This document shows, in pieces, positions 52,501 to 61,640 of a stretch of 64,000 bases of DNA. Under the pieces are notes generated by a model. That model did not search any database. It saw only the letters and a list, made by a program, of their open reading frames with translations, and was not told the origin of the DNA. The position numbers and the translations under genes are program-made. The first letter of the stretch is position 1. Every line of letters starts with the position of its first letter. This DNA is from Amphibalanus amphitrite (lineage: Eukaryota > Arthropoda > Thecostraca > Balanomorpha > Balanidae): NCBI RefSeq assembly GCF_019059575.1, contig NW_024882317.1, positions 1 to 64,000 of the forward strand, given 5' to 3'.

Positions 52501-55500
52501 ACGCACTGCTTGGTCCGCCCGGTTCGAATACGAAAGCAACTCGTACCTGAAAGTCTTGCGGCAGTGGCGACACCTGATGATTCGTTGCTTTTCATGTTCG
52601 CTCCTTTGATGTTGCTTTAGCTCCGACTCCAGATGGAAGTGTTCATCACACTCGCCACAACTGTACTGCGCGGCGCCCGCCTTGTGCACCGCCTGCAATC
52701 AAAGACTGTGATGAGTTAGAAGGGGAGCTGTTTAGCGCTAATTTAGCATCTCAGTGAACCGGGAGCGATAAATAACATAGAAAAACATAGGAATAGTCAA
52801 CTCCCAAGTCCTAACTCGTAACTAAAATAGGAATAATTCCTATAACATGAGATACTTGACATATGAAAACTGCCTGCCGTAAACCGTTGAGTGGCCGAAA
52901 ATTACTCAACACGGGAACACAGTATGTCAGAGTAGAGAACATCTACATAGAGTATCATGTCCTTCTGCTGCAAAACTGGTAGCGGTGACATAAAAAGTCT
53001 CTCATTGTCATTTCGCAACGTACTGAGCAGTGAACACCAAGCGGAACACACCAGCCCCACGCCACTACTCCTCCCCTCCCCACTTCATCATCATCTTCTT
53101 AGCTAACGCTGAAGTCATGTGCGCTGAAGTCATGTGTGAAGTCCCCGACGCTGAAGTCATGTGCGCTGTCAAGAACTGGGTGAAAAAGACGGAAAACGCG
53201 TTTTTCCGGGCGAAATTCCGGCGTTGGCCGGAACGCTGGGAGAAGTGTGTGCAGGCGGGCGGCGGCTGGTTTGAGGCATAGGCTGCATTCAGAAATGTCT
53301 GATCTATAATCTGTGAAATTTTGAAAGTGTTAAATAAAGAAATAAAGAAGTTATGACCGATTGTTCGTTACTTATTGAACGACCTAATATATCTAATGTA
53401 TTGCGAAAAAAACGACCACTCGACCACAGACTCACCGCCACGTGTTTCTCCATCTCCTGTTCCGTGTCAAACACGAGTGTACACTCTGGACACCGGGGTC
53501 CAGGTGGGCCGTGCCACCTGTGAACGTGTTCCTCCAGCACAGAGCGGCTGGGGAAGGAGCGACCACAGCCCGGCTCCAGACAGGGTAGAGGAGGCCGGGT
53601 GCCCGTCGGGCGTACCACCTGGAAAGTGTGGGACAAAGGTTAGCGATAGTCAGATGGGGACGGAGCCGAGAGGAGGTGTTCGTTTGTTGGGGGTTAGGGG
53701 CGCGCCGACTGCGAGGTCATTTTGCGCCCCAGAGAGGTCGAGATGTGCCTACGTGGAGGCGTGGAGGAGTAAGAGAGCGAGCGAGGACGTAGAAGAAGTC
53801 GCGGCCAGAATAGGCTGGATGCTTCAACAGAGCGAGAACATAAAAGCCGAGAGCGCAGACGCTTACATACCACAGATTCAAAGTCACGCTAGATCTTCCG
53901 TAATTCTCACGCTAGTAATTGATCGGCACCAGCACACGGTTTACCAAAGCGATCTACTGTTAACGCCAGACCTCTTGAGACCCTATTTTTTCGCGATTAT
54001 TTTTGAATGCACGGAATAATTTCAACAAAGCTCAGGACATGGCCGTTTCAAGACCTGCCGAAACTTTTACAATTTAGATATTTTGTCGCCATTTCAATAT
54101 TTCAGGCACTTCTCATTGACTCGTAATGTTAAATTTCGAGCAAGACTTTCACCCGGCGTGTAGAGGCTATCACCAGTCAGTCTGTGATACGTTATGACGT
54201 CACAGCTAAGCCCCGCCTCTGTGGTCTTGGCCTGCGGCGGTTTCGGGCCGGCGCGCGGTCACTCGCGCTGTGGCGGGGAGCGGGGACGGTCGAGCGGTGC
54301 CGAGAGCCGGCGGAGTTGTGCGTAACGTCTTGTCTGACAGTGCCCAAAGAGCGACATGATGACTGAGGAGCCATAAATGGTCAATGCGCATTGCTTGTAC
54401 AATGCTGAAATGTTCGCTGATATTTGTTTTATTTTTTTATAAGCTGCAAATGACGAGCAGATGGCATATAACTGACATAAGGTTAGGAAATATTCACCTG
54501 TATTTAAAGCCTATGGCGTTGCAGGTAATGCGATAATGGGATGTCGGATGTCATCAAGTAGCTCCTGATTTGTACATCGTTATGCAACCATCGAACAACG
54601 CAATAATTAGCTAATTGCGTTTGCTTCACATCATAAGGCTCGCTCGTATTTCACCCAACAGATATCCTACATCGAAAATCGTATTTGTTAGGTCGAATCG
54701 TTAACGTTTTTTCGAAGCATGTGTGAGTAGTAGATTGAGGAGTGATGGTCCTCTTGGTCCCATATACCTACAAGAGTCAACAAGAGCCTAACATTTACTT
54801 GACGGTCTGCTGCAATTGATTCATAGCACGTGAAAGGTCAGCGAAATTCATAGTCCTTTACAGATGGCAGGGATGTCGTTTGTACAGAGGTCGCTGATGA
54901 GCACGGGTCAATGCCGCAGTCGTGGGCGGAGCCTAATGTCATATGACGTATGAAAGCCTCTATCCAGGATGGGAAAACAGTTAACATTACGAGTCAATGA
55001 CAAGTGCCACAAATATTTAAGTGACAACAAAATGTATTTGAAGAAAAAGTTTCGGCAGGTCTTGAAACAGCTATTTCCTAAATATGGTTGAAATTATTCC
55101 ACGCATTTCAAAATAATCGCGAAAAATTAGGGTCTCAAGGCGTCTGGCGTTAACAGTAGTCGAGCATACACTCGTCCTTAACTACTATGGACGTCAAACC
55201 CCTTGAGACCCCACTTTTTTGCGATAATTTTCAAATGCTTCAACTCTCGTTGACGATATTCTGGCAATGTGTGTTTCAGAACCTGCCGAAACTTTTATTA
55301 CTAAGGTATTTTGACGCCAAACGATTATGAAAGGTACTTCTCATTCACTCGTAATGTTAAATTTCACGGAACGAATCTCCTGTTTGGGTAGAGGCTACGC
55401 GCTCATGGGGCGGAGCCACGTAATGACGTCAGCGCTAAGCTCCGCCCTACCCCTCCGGCGCTTCTTGCCCGGCGACCGGTCACTCGCTTCTCGCGCTCCG

Positions 55501-57303
55501 TCCAGGCTTGATGGTGGGCGGTAGCTGGTAGCTGTAGCGGGCGCTGGTAGATGACATTAAGAGCAGATGGCGCTGGTGGCGGGGATCGAGTATGGCCGAA
55601 CGCAAGCCTCTGCCCGGGCCTGAATTGACCTTAGCATTACGAGTGAATGAGAAGTACCTTTCTTAATCGTTTGGCGTCAAAATACCTTAGTAATAAAAGT
55701 TTCGGCAGGCTTTGAAACACACATTGCCAGAATATCGTCAACGAAAGTTCACGCATTTAAAAATTATCGCAAAAAAGTGGGGTCTCAAGGGGTTTGACGT
55801 CCATAGTAAGCTGCAATTTCCATCCCGCACACCCCAACCTACCGGCTGCGCTGACTCGACCGGCGGTGGCGGCGGCTGCAGTACTTGGATGCTTATGTTG
55901 AGCTCTGCCCCAGCCGGATCTTCCTTTACAGACTCACTAACAACGGTCTCCGCATATACCACATCGCCACCAGCGAGATCAGGTTTTTCCTCACGTTCAG
56001 GACTTCTATCATCCCGAGATGATGACAGTGGAGGAGGTGGGGATGTTGAAATGGGAGGACATGATGGGGCAGGAGGAGAGGGAAGAGGAGGGGAAGGGAG
56101 GGCAGAGGGTGGGGAAGACGGAGCGTCCAGGAGAATCATTGGTGATGACTCAGCGGGCGTCTTCGATGAGCGCTGAAACAGAAGAGAGTGGTCGTTAATT
56201 CATATGAAGACGCACATGGATTACCAATGTCAAACAATGGAATCCAATTGAATCGAATCGAAATTGGCCCACGGACCTTCGAAAGCGATCGTGATTCAAT
56301 CCCTTATCATGCACACTACATAATAAGCAGCACATTTGCAAACAAACAGCCATGGCAAATACGTGACGGTAGCGGTGGCACCGTACATTTAAATCTTAGC
56401 TGGCAACTGTAATGTATGTTATTTTAGTGAGAATGAACTTCACAACAAAGTCTATGCCATTTAGTAGCCAGCAGGCATACAGGCACACCTACCAGTCCTC
56501 TGGCGGCGGTCACTTCCAGAAAAGTACTCCGCATCTGTCTCTCTAACTGCCTGAGCGCCTCACAAAGCTGGTGGTATCGCAGAACCCGAGCTAGGCAGTG
56601 ACGGCAGAGACGGGAGCTTGGTGGGATGTCGGCGCACGCCAGCAGCTCCTGCGGGGAAAACATGATGAGGAGCTAAGCCAGGGGGGTGTCGTTGATGAGG
56701 TGATCGAGTTGCGGTATGATAGGGTGAGCGACAAATCGCGGGCAACAAATCGCAAGCGACACATTACGTAAATAAAAATACGTGAAAATGTGCGGGTCAG
56801 TGAAAAAAATTGTGGGGACCAATGCGATCAACAAAAAGCAGAAGAAGAAGTTACAATATCAAAGAAGTGCACGGCAGTCATTTGCACTCAGAAGAAATGT
56901 AAAACCCAGTAACACATAAGACGTTTATAATTGGTTTCACATTTCTTCTAAGTTCAAAATCCGTATTATCGTCCTAACTTTCGTAACTTTCTGTGTCTTT
57001 TGATTCCATCAAATGATGAATTTTCAGTGTCCGCCACAAGCTCATACCTAACAAATCAAAGAAAGACTCTCCTCATCTCAACTCACCACACATTATTCAA
57101 ACGACCCTCACCTGTAGCACTTCTAGAACCGGACGTTCCTCGCTCTCCAGTACCAAATCGGAGAGAGTGACCAGCTCACTGTCAACGGGACCGTCACAGC
57201 ACACACAGGAGCCAAGCTCATCCTCAGGAGAGGGCATGCCATCTGGCGCCTTTATGGAGACCGAGTCATCCTCTGGCTCCATTGAAACTGGATCATCCAT
57301 CAT
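46247..57303 (-). CDS. ZAD / C2H2 zinc-finger protein, whole gene (13 coding exons, 749 aa)
   Basis: This is a complete reconstructed gene. Coding exons in transcript order are 57303-57112, 56648-56493, 56172-55843, 53618-53436, 52692-52547, 52050-51936, 50364-50249, 49720-49574, 49177-49078, 48701-48499, 48095-47954, 47608-47531 and 46588-46247. Together they make 2250 coding bases with matching phases at every junction and a terminal stop. Layout: ZAD (C33, C36, C79, C82), a Pro/Ser-rich linker (117-226), 12 zinc fingers (239-599) and a Ser-Pro-rich acidic tail (637-749). ZAD domains usually mediate dimerisation, and C2H2 arrays usually bind DNA, so a nuclear DNA-binding regulator is likely; its targets are unknown. 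The start at 57303 is preceded directly by an in-frame TAA, which supports ATG ATG as the start unless an upstream coding exon is spliced in. A TTAA element and two TA fold-back elements sit in its introns. I do not recognise a named orthologue. Confidence 0.93.
46675..47009. repeat. 66-bp perfect inverted repeat with about 200-bp spacer
   Basis: 46675-46740 is the exact reverse complement of 46944-47009. It lies in the last intron of the zinc-finger gene, about 90 bases upstream of the exon 13 acceptor on the transcript. A transcript through it could form a long hairpin. It could be a short MITE, but no clear target duplication is seen. Confidence 0.8.
47531..47608 (-). CDS. ZAD-zinc-finger gene, exon 12 (short linker exon)
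   Basis: Residues 611-636, beginning [11 protein letters not shown]. 78 bases, phase 0 at both ends, with acceptor CTTTCAG and donor CAG/GTGAGA. It could be skipped without shifting the frame. Confidence 0.8.
47954..48095 (-). CDS. ZAD-zinc-finger gene, exon 11 (end of finger 11, finger 12)
   Basis: Residues 563-610. It completes finger 11 (H565-x3-H569) and encodes finger 12 (C577-x2-C580-x12-H593-x5-H599). Acceptor CCCTCAG, donor GAG/GTGAGG. Confidence 0.9.
48499..48701 (-). CDS. ZAD-zinc-finger gene, exon 10 (C2HC finger 10, Ala/Thr spacer, start of finger 11)
   Basis: Residues 496-563. Finger 10 is C501-x2-C504-x12-H517-x3-C521, a C2HC variant. An Ala/Pro/Thr spacer follows, then C549-x2-C552 of finger 11. 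Acceptor CCCCAG, donor CTCAG/GTGAGA, phase 2. Confidence 0.9.
48820..49070. repeat. Pyrimidine-rich intronic tract
   Basis: C/T-rich plus strand (TCTCC, TTTCCC runs) filling most of the intron between exons 9 and 10 of the zinc-finger gene. Confidence 0.75.
49078..49177 (-). CDS. ZAD-zinc-finger gene, exon 9 (end of finger 8, finger 9)
   Basis: Residues 462-495. It gives H464 of finger 8, linker TGERPY and finger 9 (C472-x2-C475-x12-H488-x3-H492). Acceptor TTACAG, donor ACG/GTGAGG. Confidence 0.9.
49574..49720 (-). CDS. ZAD-zinc-finger gene, exon 8 (finger 7, most of finger 8)
   Basis: Residues 413-462. Finger 7 is C414-x4-C419-x12-H432-x3-H436. The classic linker TGERPF follows, then finger 8 (C444-x2-C447-x12-H460). 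Acceptor CGCCAG, donor TTCAG/GTCGGT, phase 2. Confidence 0.9.
50249..50364 (-). CDS. ZAD-zinc-finger gene, exon 7 (end of finger 5, finger 6)
   Basis: Residues 375-413. It supplies H376 of finger 5 and a complete finger 6 (C385-x2-C388-x12-H401-x4-H406). Acceptor AATCAG, donor TGGAG/GTGCGT, phase 2. A degenerate copy of this exon's last bases and donor lies at about 50151-50180. Confidence 0.9.
50497..51686. mobile_element. TTAA-flanked non-autonomous element, copy 2 (diverged subfamily)
   Basis: 1190 bases in the intron between exons 6 and 7 of the zinc-finger gene, flanked by TTAA at 50493-50496 and 51687-51690. The ends share CAGGCGGTGGG in inverted orientation and carry fold-backs of a G-run, a short T-rich centre and a C-run (about 50509-50537 and 51616-51652). 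The interior is AT-rich with AGGTCA clusters at 51168-51192, 51307-51367 and 51491-51532. Same size and plan as the other two copies, but different interior sequence, so a separate subfamily. Confidence 0.75.
51329..51351 (-). promoter_or_regulatory. AGGTCA half-site cluster with DR1 (in TTAA element copy 2)
   Basis: TGACCT (minus-strand AGGTCA) starts at 51329, 51334, 51341 and 51346. The 51334/51341 pair has one spacer base, making a DR1. A TGACCTTGA extended half-site is at 51172-51180. Confidence 0.35.
51936..52050 (-). CDS. ZAD-zinc-finger gene, exon 6 (end of finger 4, most of finger 5)
   Basis: Residues 336-374. It completes finger 4 (H344-x3-H348) and opens finger 5 (C356-x2-C359-x12-H372). 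Acceptor TTTTCAG, donor CTG/GTGAGT. The following intron contains a TTAA-flanked element. Confidence 0.9.
52547..52692 (-). CDS. ZAD-zinc-finger gene, exon 5 (end of finger 2, finger 3, start of finger 4)
   Basis: Residues 288-336. It supplies H290 to finger 2, then finger 3 (C299-x2-C302-x12-H315-x4-H320) and the first half of finger 4 (C328, C331). Acceptor TTGCAG, donor TTCAG/GTACGA, phase 2. Confidence 0.9.
53107..53166. repeat. Short direct repeat GCTGAAGTCATGTG, three copies
   Basis: Copies at about 53107, 53121 and 53150. In the intron between exons 4 and 5. Confidence 0.7.
53436..53618 (-). CDS. ZAD-zinc-finger gene, exon 4 (finger 1 and most of finger 2)
   Basis: Residues 227-287. 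Finger 1 is C239-x4-C244-x12-H257-x4-H262. Finger 2 starts C269-x2-C272-x12-H285, and its last histidine (H290) comes from the next exon. Acceptor TTTCCAG, donor GCG/GTGAGT. Confidence 0.9.
53957..55156. mobile_element. TA-flanked fold-back element 1 (176-bp inverted termini)
   Basis: 1200 bases in the intron between exons 3 and 4 of the zinc-finger gene. The inverted termini (53957-54132 and 54981-55156) start CTGTTAACGCCAGAC and contain GCCGAAACTTTTA and a GTAATGTTAA inner end. TA flanks both ends (53955-53956, 55157-55158), as for Tc1/mariner-type insertion. The core carries TGACGTCA and GGGCGGAGC motifs. No coding sequence is seen, so it is non-autonomous. Confidence 0.8.
55185..55806. 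mobile_element. TA-flanked fold-back element 2 (same family, short core)
   Basis: 622 bases, only 28 bases from element 1. The inverted termini (55185-55360 and 55631-55806) begin CTATGGACGTCAAACC, with a perfect outer match of at least 27 bases, and TA flanks both ends (55183-55184, 55807-55808). The termini share length and motifs with element 1 (TTGAGACCC near the tip, GCCGAAACTTTTA, CTCGTAATGTTAA) but differ at the tips. The core has GGGGCGGAGC and TGACGTCA. It ends 36 bases from exon 3. Confidence 0.82.
55843..56172 (-). CDS. ZAD-zinc-finger gene, exon 3 (Pro/Ser-rich linker)
   Basis: Residues 117-226. Low-complexity Pro/Ser runs ([17 protein letters not shown]) with an acidic middle, joining the ZAD to the fingers. 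Acceptor TTTCAG, donor CCG/GTAGGT. The end of a fold-back element lies only 36 bases beyond the donor. Confidence 0.88.
56493..56648 (-). CDS. ZAD-zinc-finger gene, exon 2 (second half of ZAD)
   Basis: Residues 65-116. The second ZAD cysteine pair LCRHC (C79, C82) is followed by an amphipathic helix ([12 protein letters not shown]), the usual ZAD layout. The acceptor is CCCCGCAG and the donor is CTG/GTAGGT; both junctions are phase 0. Confidence 0.9.
57112..57303 (-). CDS. ZAD-zinc-finger gene, exon 1 (start codon, first half of ZAD)
   Basis: Residues 1-64. An acidic N-terminus leads into the first ZAD cysteine pair (CVCC: C33, C36). The exon ends CTACAG/GTGAGG at a codon boundary, splitting the ZAD by an intron. 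Confidence 0.85.
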
Positions 57304-57892
57304 TTATGAACAATTAGTGTCTGCAACAGAGAATATGGGTACCTATTCCAAACTTACAAACACCCTTGATATGCTCTTTTACTTTGAAGCTTTTCAGTAA
57401 GTTAGGTCATGACTGCATTTGCAAAGCATGTCTGCAGTGCAAAGCACTGCAACAGTGTCAAAAATGAACAAAATACACAAGCTAGGGTAACAAAGCATTG
57501 GTGCCTTTAAACTTGTTTGTGCCATGAATAATTATCAGATATGAAACCAAGAGGTCAAAGGACATCATGTGATTTGCTTCTTACTTGGGGATTGCACTGA
57601 AAGCAAATTGGTGATCAGTCCAAAAGTAAATAAGGTGAGGTGAACAGGTGAGTTGAAATAAATACTGACAAAGCCACATCAGTCCAACTCCACAATAAAC
57701 AAGGCCCAGAACTGTTGATATATAATTGACAAACCAAGGCTCATTTTCACAAGGTTCATTTCATAATTGTTGAGACTCTGCCAATGGAAATGGGGAACCA
57801 ATTGACCTAGCCTTCTTTTGAGCCAAGGTAGGGGCATAAAATGCATACATATTAATATGAAAATATTATTTCAATCTTTCTTATCACCTTTC
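57304..57892 (-). other. Upstream region of the zinc-finger gene
   Basis: An in-frame TAA directly precedes the ATG. No clear TATA box or upstream exon was recognised before TTAA element copy 3 begins. Confidence 0.5.
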
Positions 57893-58044
57893 TTAACCCG
57901 CGCCGGGCCGGGGGGGGGGGGTGTTTGAACACCCCCCCCCTGCGGTTTTTCGCAGATATCTCAAAACGGCGGCGCGGATCGCCGCCATTTTTGGCACACC
58001 TGTTCGTGCATCTTTTCCGCACATGTTGTGAAAATTTCAGACCC

Positions 58045-58073
58045 AGGTCACCTTAGGTCAGGTCACCAGGTCA
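58045..58073 (+). promoter_or_regulatory. AGGTCA half-site cluster (in TTAA element copy 3)
   Basis: AGGTCA starts at 58045, 58055, 58060 and 58068, four in 29 bases. Confidence 0.35.
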
Positions 58074-58899
58074 CGCCAAGTGACCTCACCTCAGAAAAAA
58101 TAAGAATGCTCGTCATAGCTACACCGATTGATCGATTGCCTTGAAACTTTCAGCGATTGATAAGAGCAACATTATCTATAAAATGCATATCTCGGAATTT
58201 TGATATCGGTGACCTAAGGTCAGGTCAATTTTGCGACCTCTCCATTATAAGTCAATGGGAGAAAATTGAAAAGCGTCTGTTTTGCACGAACGTTATTCTA
58301 GACACTCTCAAACATCGAGATGTAGGTAAAATGGACTCACTGAACCGGAAAATGGCAACTGTGACCCCTCGTTATGTCCCCGAGGTCATCTCAATTCTCA
58401 GGTCACGAACAGAATCTAACAGTTTTTCGCTAATAACTTCTGATAGAGACGTGCTAGAGCGCTGAAAACGCCTTAGATGTGTTCGGCTCGACGTTGCGGA
58501 TCGACTGATATGCAACATGACCTTTTCCGGTCAGGTCATGGCCTTGACCTGAGGTCAAATTTTCAAGTTGACCTTTCAAGGTCGTCAAATTATAGTTCAT
58601 TCGACGCGTCTCGACGAGAGGAACACGATGGTGGCAAAAGTAATGTCATGACTCTTTTGAGTCAAAAGTTATTGCCGAAAAAACGTTTTTCGTAAAAACA
58701 GCTATTTTTGGAGTTTTTGCCCCCTGGAGGCTAAACCGTTGACCTGAGGTCAAATCTGAGAACATTACTCAGAAAGGTCTGTAAAAGGGCTATCGAATGC
58801 GCTTTTCCGCGGCGCTGTAGCTCTATCGGTTCCCGAGATAGCCGTTGGCAGTTTCCAAAATGTTGAAATAGTGGACATTTGACCTTTGGTGACCTCTGG

Positions 58900-58917
58900 T
58901 GACCTGACCTTTGACCT
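58900..58917 (-). promoter_or_regulatory. DR1-type half-site pair (in TTAA element copy 3)
   Basis: TGACCT starts at 58900, 58905 and 58912. The last two form a perfect DR1 with one T spacer, at the position equivalent to the DR1 of copy 1. Confidence 0.4.
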
Positions 58918-59602
58918 GACCCAAAAAATGACCGAAGTGTTTTCGTCCTTATTTTGGACGTTCTTTCGATTGCCGCTTACCGCGTGTCGCTACGTGGCCC
59001 AGGAGCCAAGTTAGAAGGGGGGGTGTTCAGACCCCCCCCGGCCCGGTGCGGAATCCCAGAGCACCGGCCCGGCGCAGGTTAACATGCGTTTAGAGCTAAT
59101 TATCTGGGATCACCTGTAATAATTTGATACTTTGCAATAATAATAGTAATAATTTGCAAACTTGCAGGAACTATTGATGCAATTAGTCCTATTTTCTAAT
59201 TGTTTTTGATTAACTAATGGCTCTCATAGGTACTAGTCATGTCTGTTGTACACGGTGTCAGCTTAAAACACTGAATGATCCTGGTGATCCTGGAAAATTA
59301 TCCCTGATTATCCAGATGCCATATGCACGCTTGTAGTGGAAACCAGCCAAGTGCAACATAACCTAAGTCACGTTTACTTTACACAGCATTTTTGACTAGG
59401 CTCTAGCGAACTTATTTTATGATAGTTTTGATCTCGTAATCTTTGTATGTTTAGAGGGAATGATTTTGTAAATTGGCATCTCCTGCAACATAACAGGCGG
59501 AGCTCAAGCTATAATGATAATCTTGCAGCCACTTGCAGCAATCCCTAAGCAAACGCGGCTACTCATGTAATTCAAATTTGTGTATGTGAATTGCTCATGA
59601 AG

Positions 59603-59938
59603 TTTTTTTTTTTTTTTATTAAATTTAGCTCGAATGTTTGAATGGACGGATTGACAGAGCCGGAGCCCACGCTAAGCAGAGCTTGTTGCGTAGACCCCGA
59701 CCCCTACCGTCCGATCGCGCAATTCCGGGTAACGGGAGAATTTAGATGCCAAAGTTTAACGTGCCCTTCAAAGCCGGACACGGCCTGTCCCACTCAACTG
59801 ACTTCAACTGGCTGCGGCTGCTCCCACCAACCGCAGACCATCCCCGTCAGGAGTCTCAAATATCGAGCGCCGGAGCGTCTCGAACCCGGGCTCTCACTAC
59901 CGGGAGTCCAATGCTCTACCAACTGAGCTACGGGACAG
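59603..59938 (-). repeat. tRNA-derived SINE
   Basis: On the minus strand a tRNA-like head (59938 down to about 59862) has an A box TAGCTCAGTTGGTAGAGCA and a B box GGGTTCGAGAC. Its anticodon and T stems do not pair properly, so it is not a working tRNA. About 240 bases of unrelated body follow, then a 15-base poly(A) (plus-strand T run 59603-59617). Order and tail fit a SINE. Flanking duplications were not found. Confidence 0.6.
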
Positions 59939-60177
59939 GCTTTTCTAAGTTTTCTATGTACCGTGGCTCATGATTGTACAATGTAATGCACAGTATTAAC
60001 GAGCAGGTATATAGGACCTTGGTACAATATTTCTCTGTATATGGTGTTGTATTGTATTAAATATACCGCCACAACACTGATACAAATGCAACCAAGGCCA
60101 TAGAACTCTCCATGCAACGAATGCAACCAACGCTTGTACATTTCACTAGCCGGGTTCACAACGGCATAAACCTGACC

Positions 60178-60213
60178 GGGCCAGCTAAGCCCTCTAGAGG
60201 GCCAGCGAGGCCC
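60178..60213. repeat. GGGCCAGC palindromic block, shared with 62.9-63.2 kb
   Basis: GCCCTCTAGAGGGC (60189-60202) is a perfect palindrome. GGGCCAGCTAAGCC (60178-60191) is the exact complement of 62903-62916, and GGGCCAGCGAGGCCC (60199-60213) the exact complement of 63141-63155. Confidence 0.6.
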
Positions 60214-61210
60214 GTTTCAGTAGGAAGAAATCTAGTCTAAACTTAGTTGTGTTCAGTTCCTCCTATATTATTCAAAATAAAAGTGAAATGCAAACAAAAT
60301 ACGCATCAATATTGTGCAAACGAGTGTTTACAGATGAAATCATATTCTAAAATATCATTTTTACTTGATAAATCATAAGGAAAAAAGCGAAAACATTAGT
60401 ATGTATTTCCTACTATTTGTAAACCTAACTTCAGACTAAATACACCACATCAGGCAACTTTCCTATTAGAGATGCATAACGAGGTAACTGTTTTGCCGTC
60501 TGTAATACCTATAAGGCCAAATTTTGGCGTTCAGATGCGAACAATTCATTAATTCTACTAATAAATGTACGTCGTATAAGCCACGACAACGTCAAATCTC
60601 CCGTTATACACGGAAACTCACAATGCACCATTAACACACGGCAACCTGCATCTCTAATCTTCGTTCAGCATGCTTGGCTGTGACTTCTAGGGACTGGGGT
60701 CCGTATGGCTGTGCTGGGACCTCAAACATGGGTCGAAAACTGAGGTCCCTGGACTACTGCGGGCCTTTGGCTACTGGTGGATGAAGGAGAATGCAGAATT
60801 ATCCTCTGAATATACCCCATTTCTAAGCAGTGTAACACGTGGAATGAATTGAAGAGTACCTACCACCTGATCTGAGCAGCGAAGTTTGTTGCTGCTCCCC
60901 CAACCTCAGCTAGATCTTGACCCTGGCCAGTCGGCTGGTGCTCTTTGCTGACCCCAGTTTGGTTTGAAAGCATACATGTCCAAATGTTTTTCATGAACCC
61001 TTTTCAGCTGAGTGACTCCAACTGCCATGTGCTCTAATTGAATATCTTAAAAAGTAAGCTGTTGGGTCCTGACCTTTCCATCTTGGTTCTCACCTTACAT
61101 GTACACATGCACCAAACATGTAGATATAATTTATCAAGTTCTATATATTTTTTTCTGAAATTGCACAAGCAACAATTAACCATAGGCACCGCTAGCAAAT
61201 AATACTAGTG

Positions 61211-61640
61211 TTAAACAACATGCAACACTCTGCAGGCAAATGTTTCCACTAATCCAACCAGCTCACAACCCATCCTTGGAACATGAACACAGTACAAACA
61301 GGAAGAAAATTGAAGAAACTTAAACCTTTTGAAAAATTAGCAGACTAGGGATGAATCTGAATTTAAGCAAAGTTGCTTCAACACTTCGCACAACTATGCA
61401 CAAAGTCCAACACAGCACATACCATAAGCATTGCCAGCAGTGCTTAACAACATGCAACACTTTGTAGGCAAATGTTTCCACTAATCCAACCAACTCGCAA
61501 TCCATCCTTGCAACGTGAACACAGTACAATCAGGAAGAAAATTTAAGAACTTTTTTTTTAGAAATTAGGAGAGTAGGGATGAATCTAAATTCAAGCCAAG
61601 TTACTTCACCACTTCGCACAACTATGCACAAAGTCCAACA
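61211..61640. repeat. Tandem duplication of about 200 bp
   Basis: 61211-61412 and 61444-61640 are copies at roughly 85-90% identity, sharing CAACATGCAACACT at the start and CACAAAGTCCAACA at the end. No coding potential. Confidence 0.85.

Larger units (their letters stand above)
57897..59078. mobile_element. TTAA-flanked non-autonomous element, copy 3 (inverted relative to copy 1)
   Basis: 1182 bases flanked by TTAA at 57893-57896 and 59079-59082. The left end CCCGCGCCGGGCCGG and the complement of the right end CCTGCGCCGGGCCGG differ at one base. Its interior is the reverse complement of copy 1 over most of its length: shared tracts include CCTGGGCCACGTAGCGA and the calm stretches around the AGGTCA clusters. 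It lies about 0.6 kb upstream of the zinc-finger start codon. Confidence 0.82.
59083..61210. other. No gene; SINE and palindromic block only
   Basis: AT-rich intergenic DNA holding the SINE (59603-59938) and the GGGCCAGC block (60178-60213). Confidence 0.55.

Noticed and set aside
53375-54019. 214-residue plus-strand open frame
   Set aside because: Runs antisense through zinc-finger exon 4 and into a fold-back element; no independent coding signal.
56560-56748. Separate ORF over zinc-finger exon 2
   Set aside because: Out-of-frame shadow of the ZAD exon.
59862-59938. Functional tRNA gene
   Set aside because: A and B boxes are good, but the T and anticodon stems do not pair and a poly(A) tail follows; better as a SINE.
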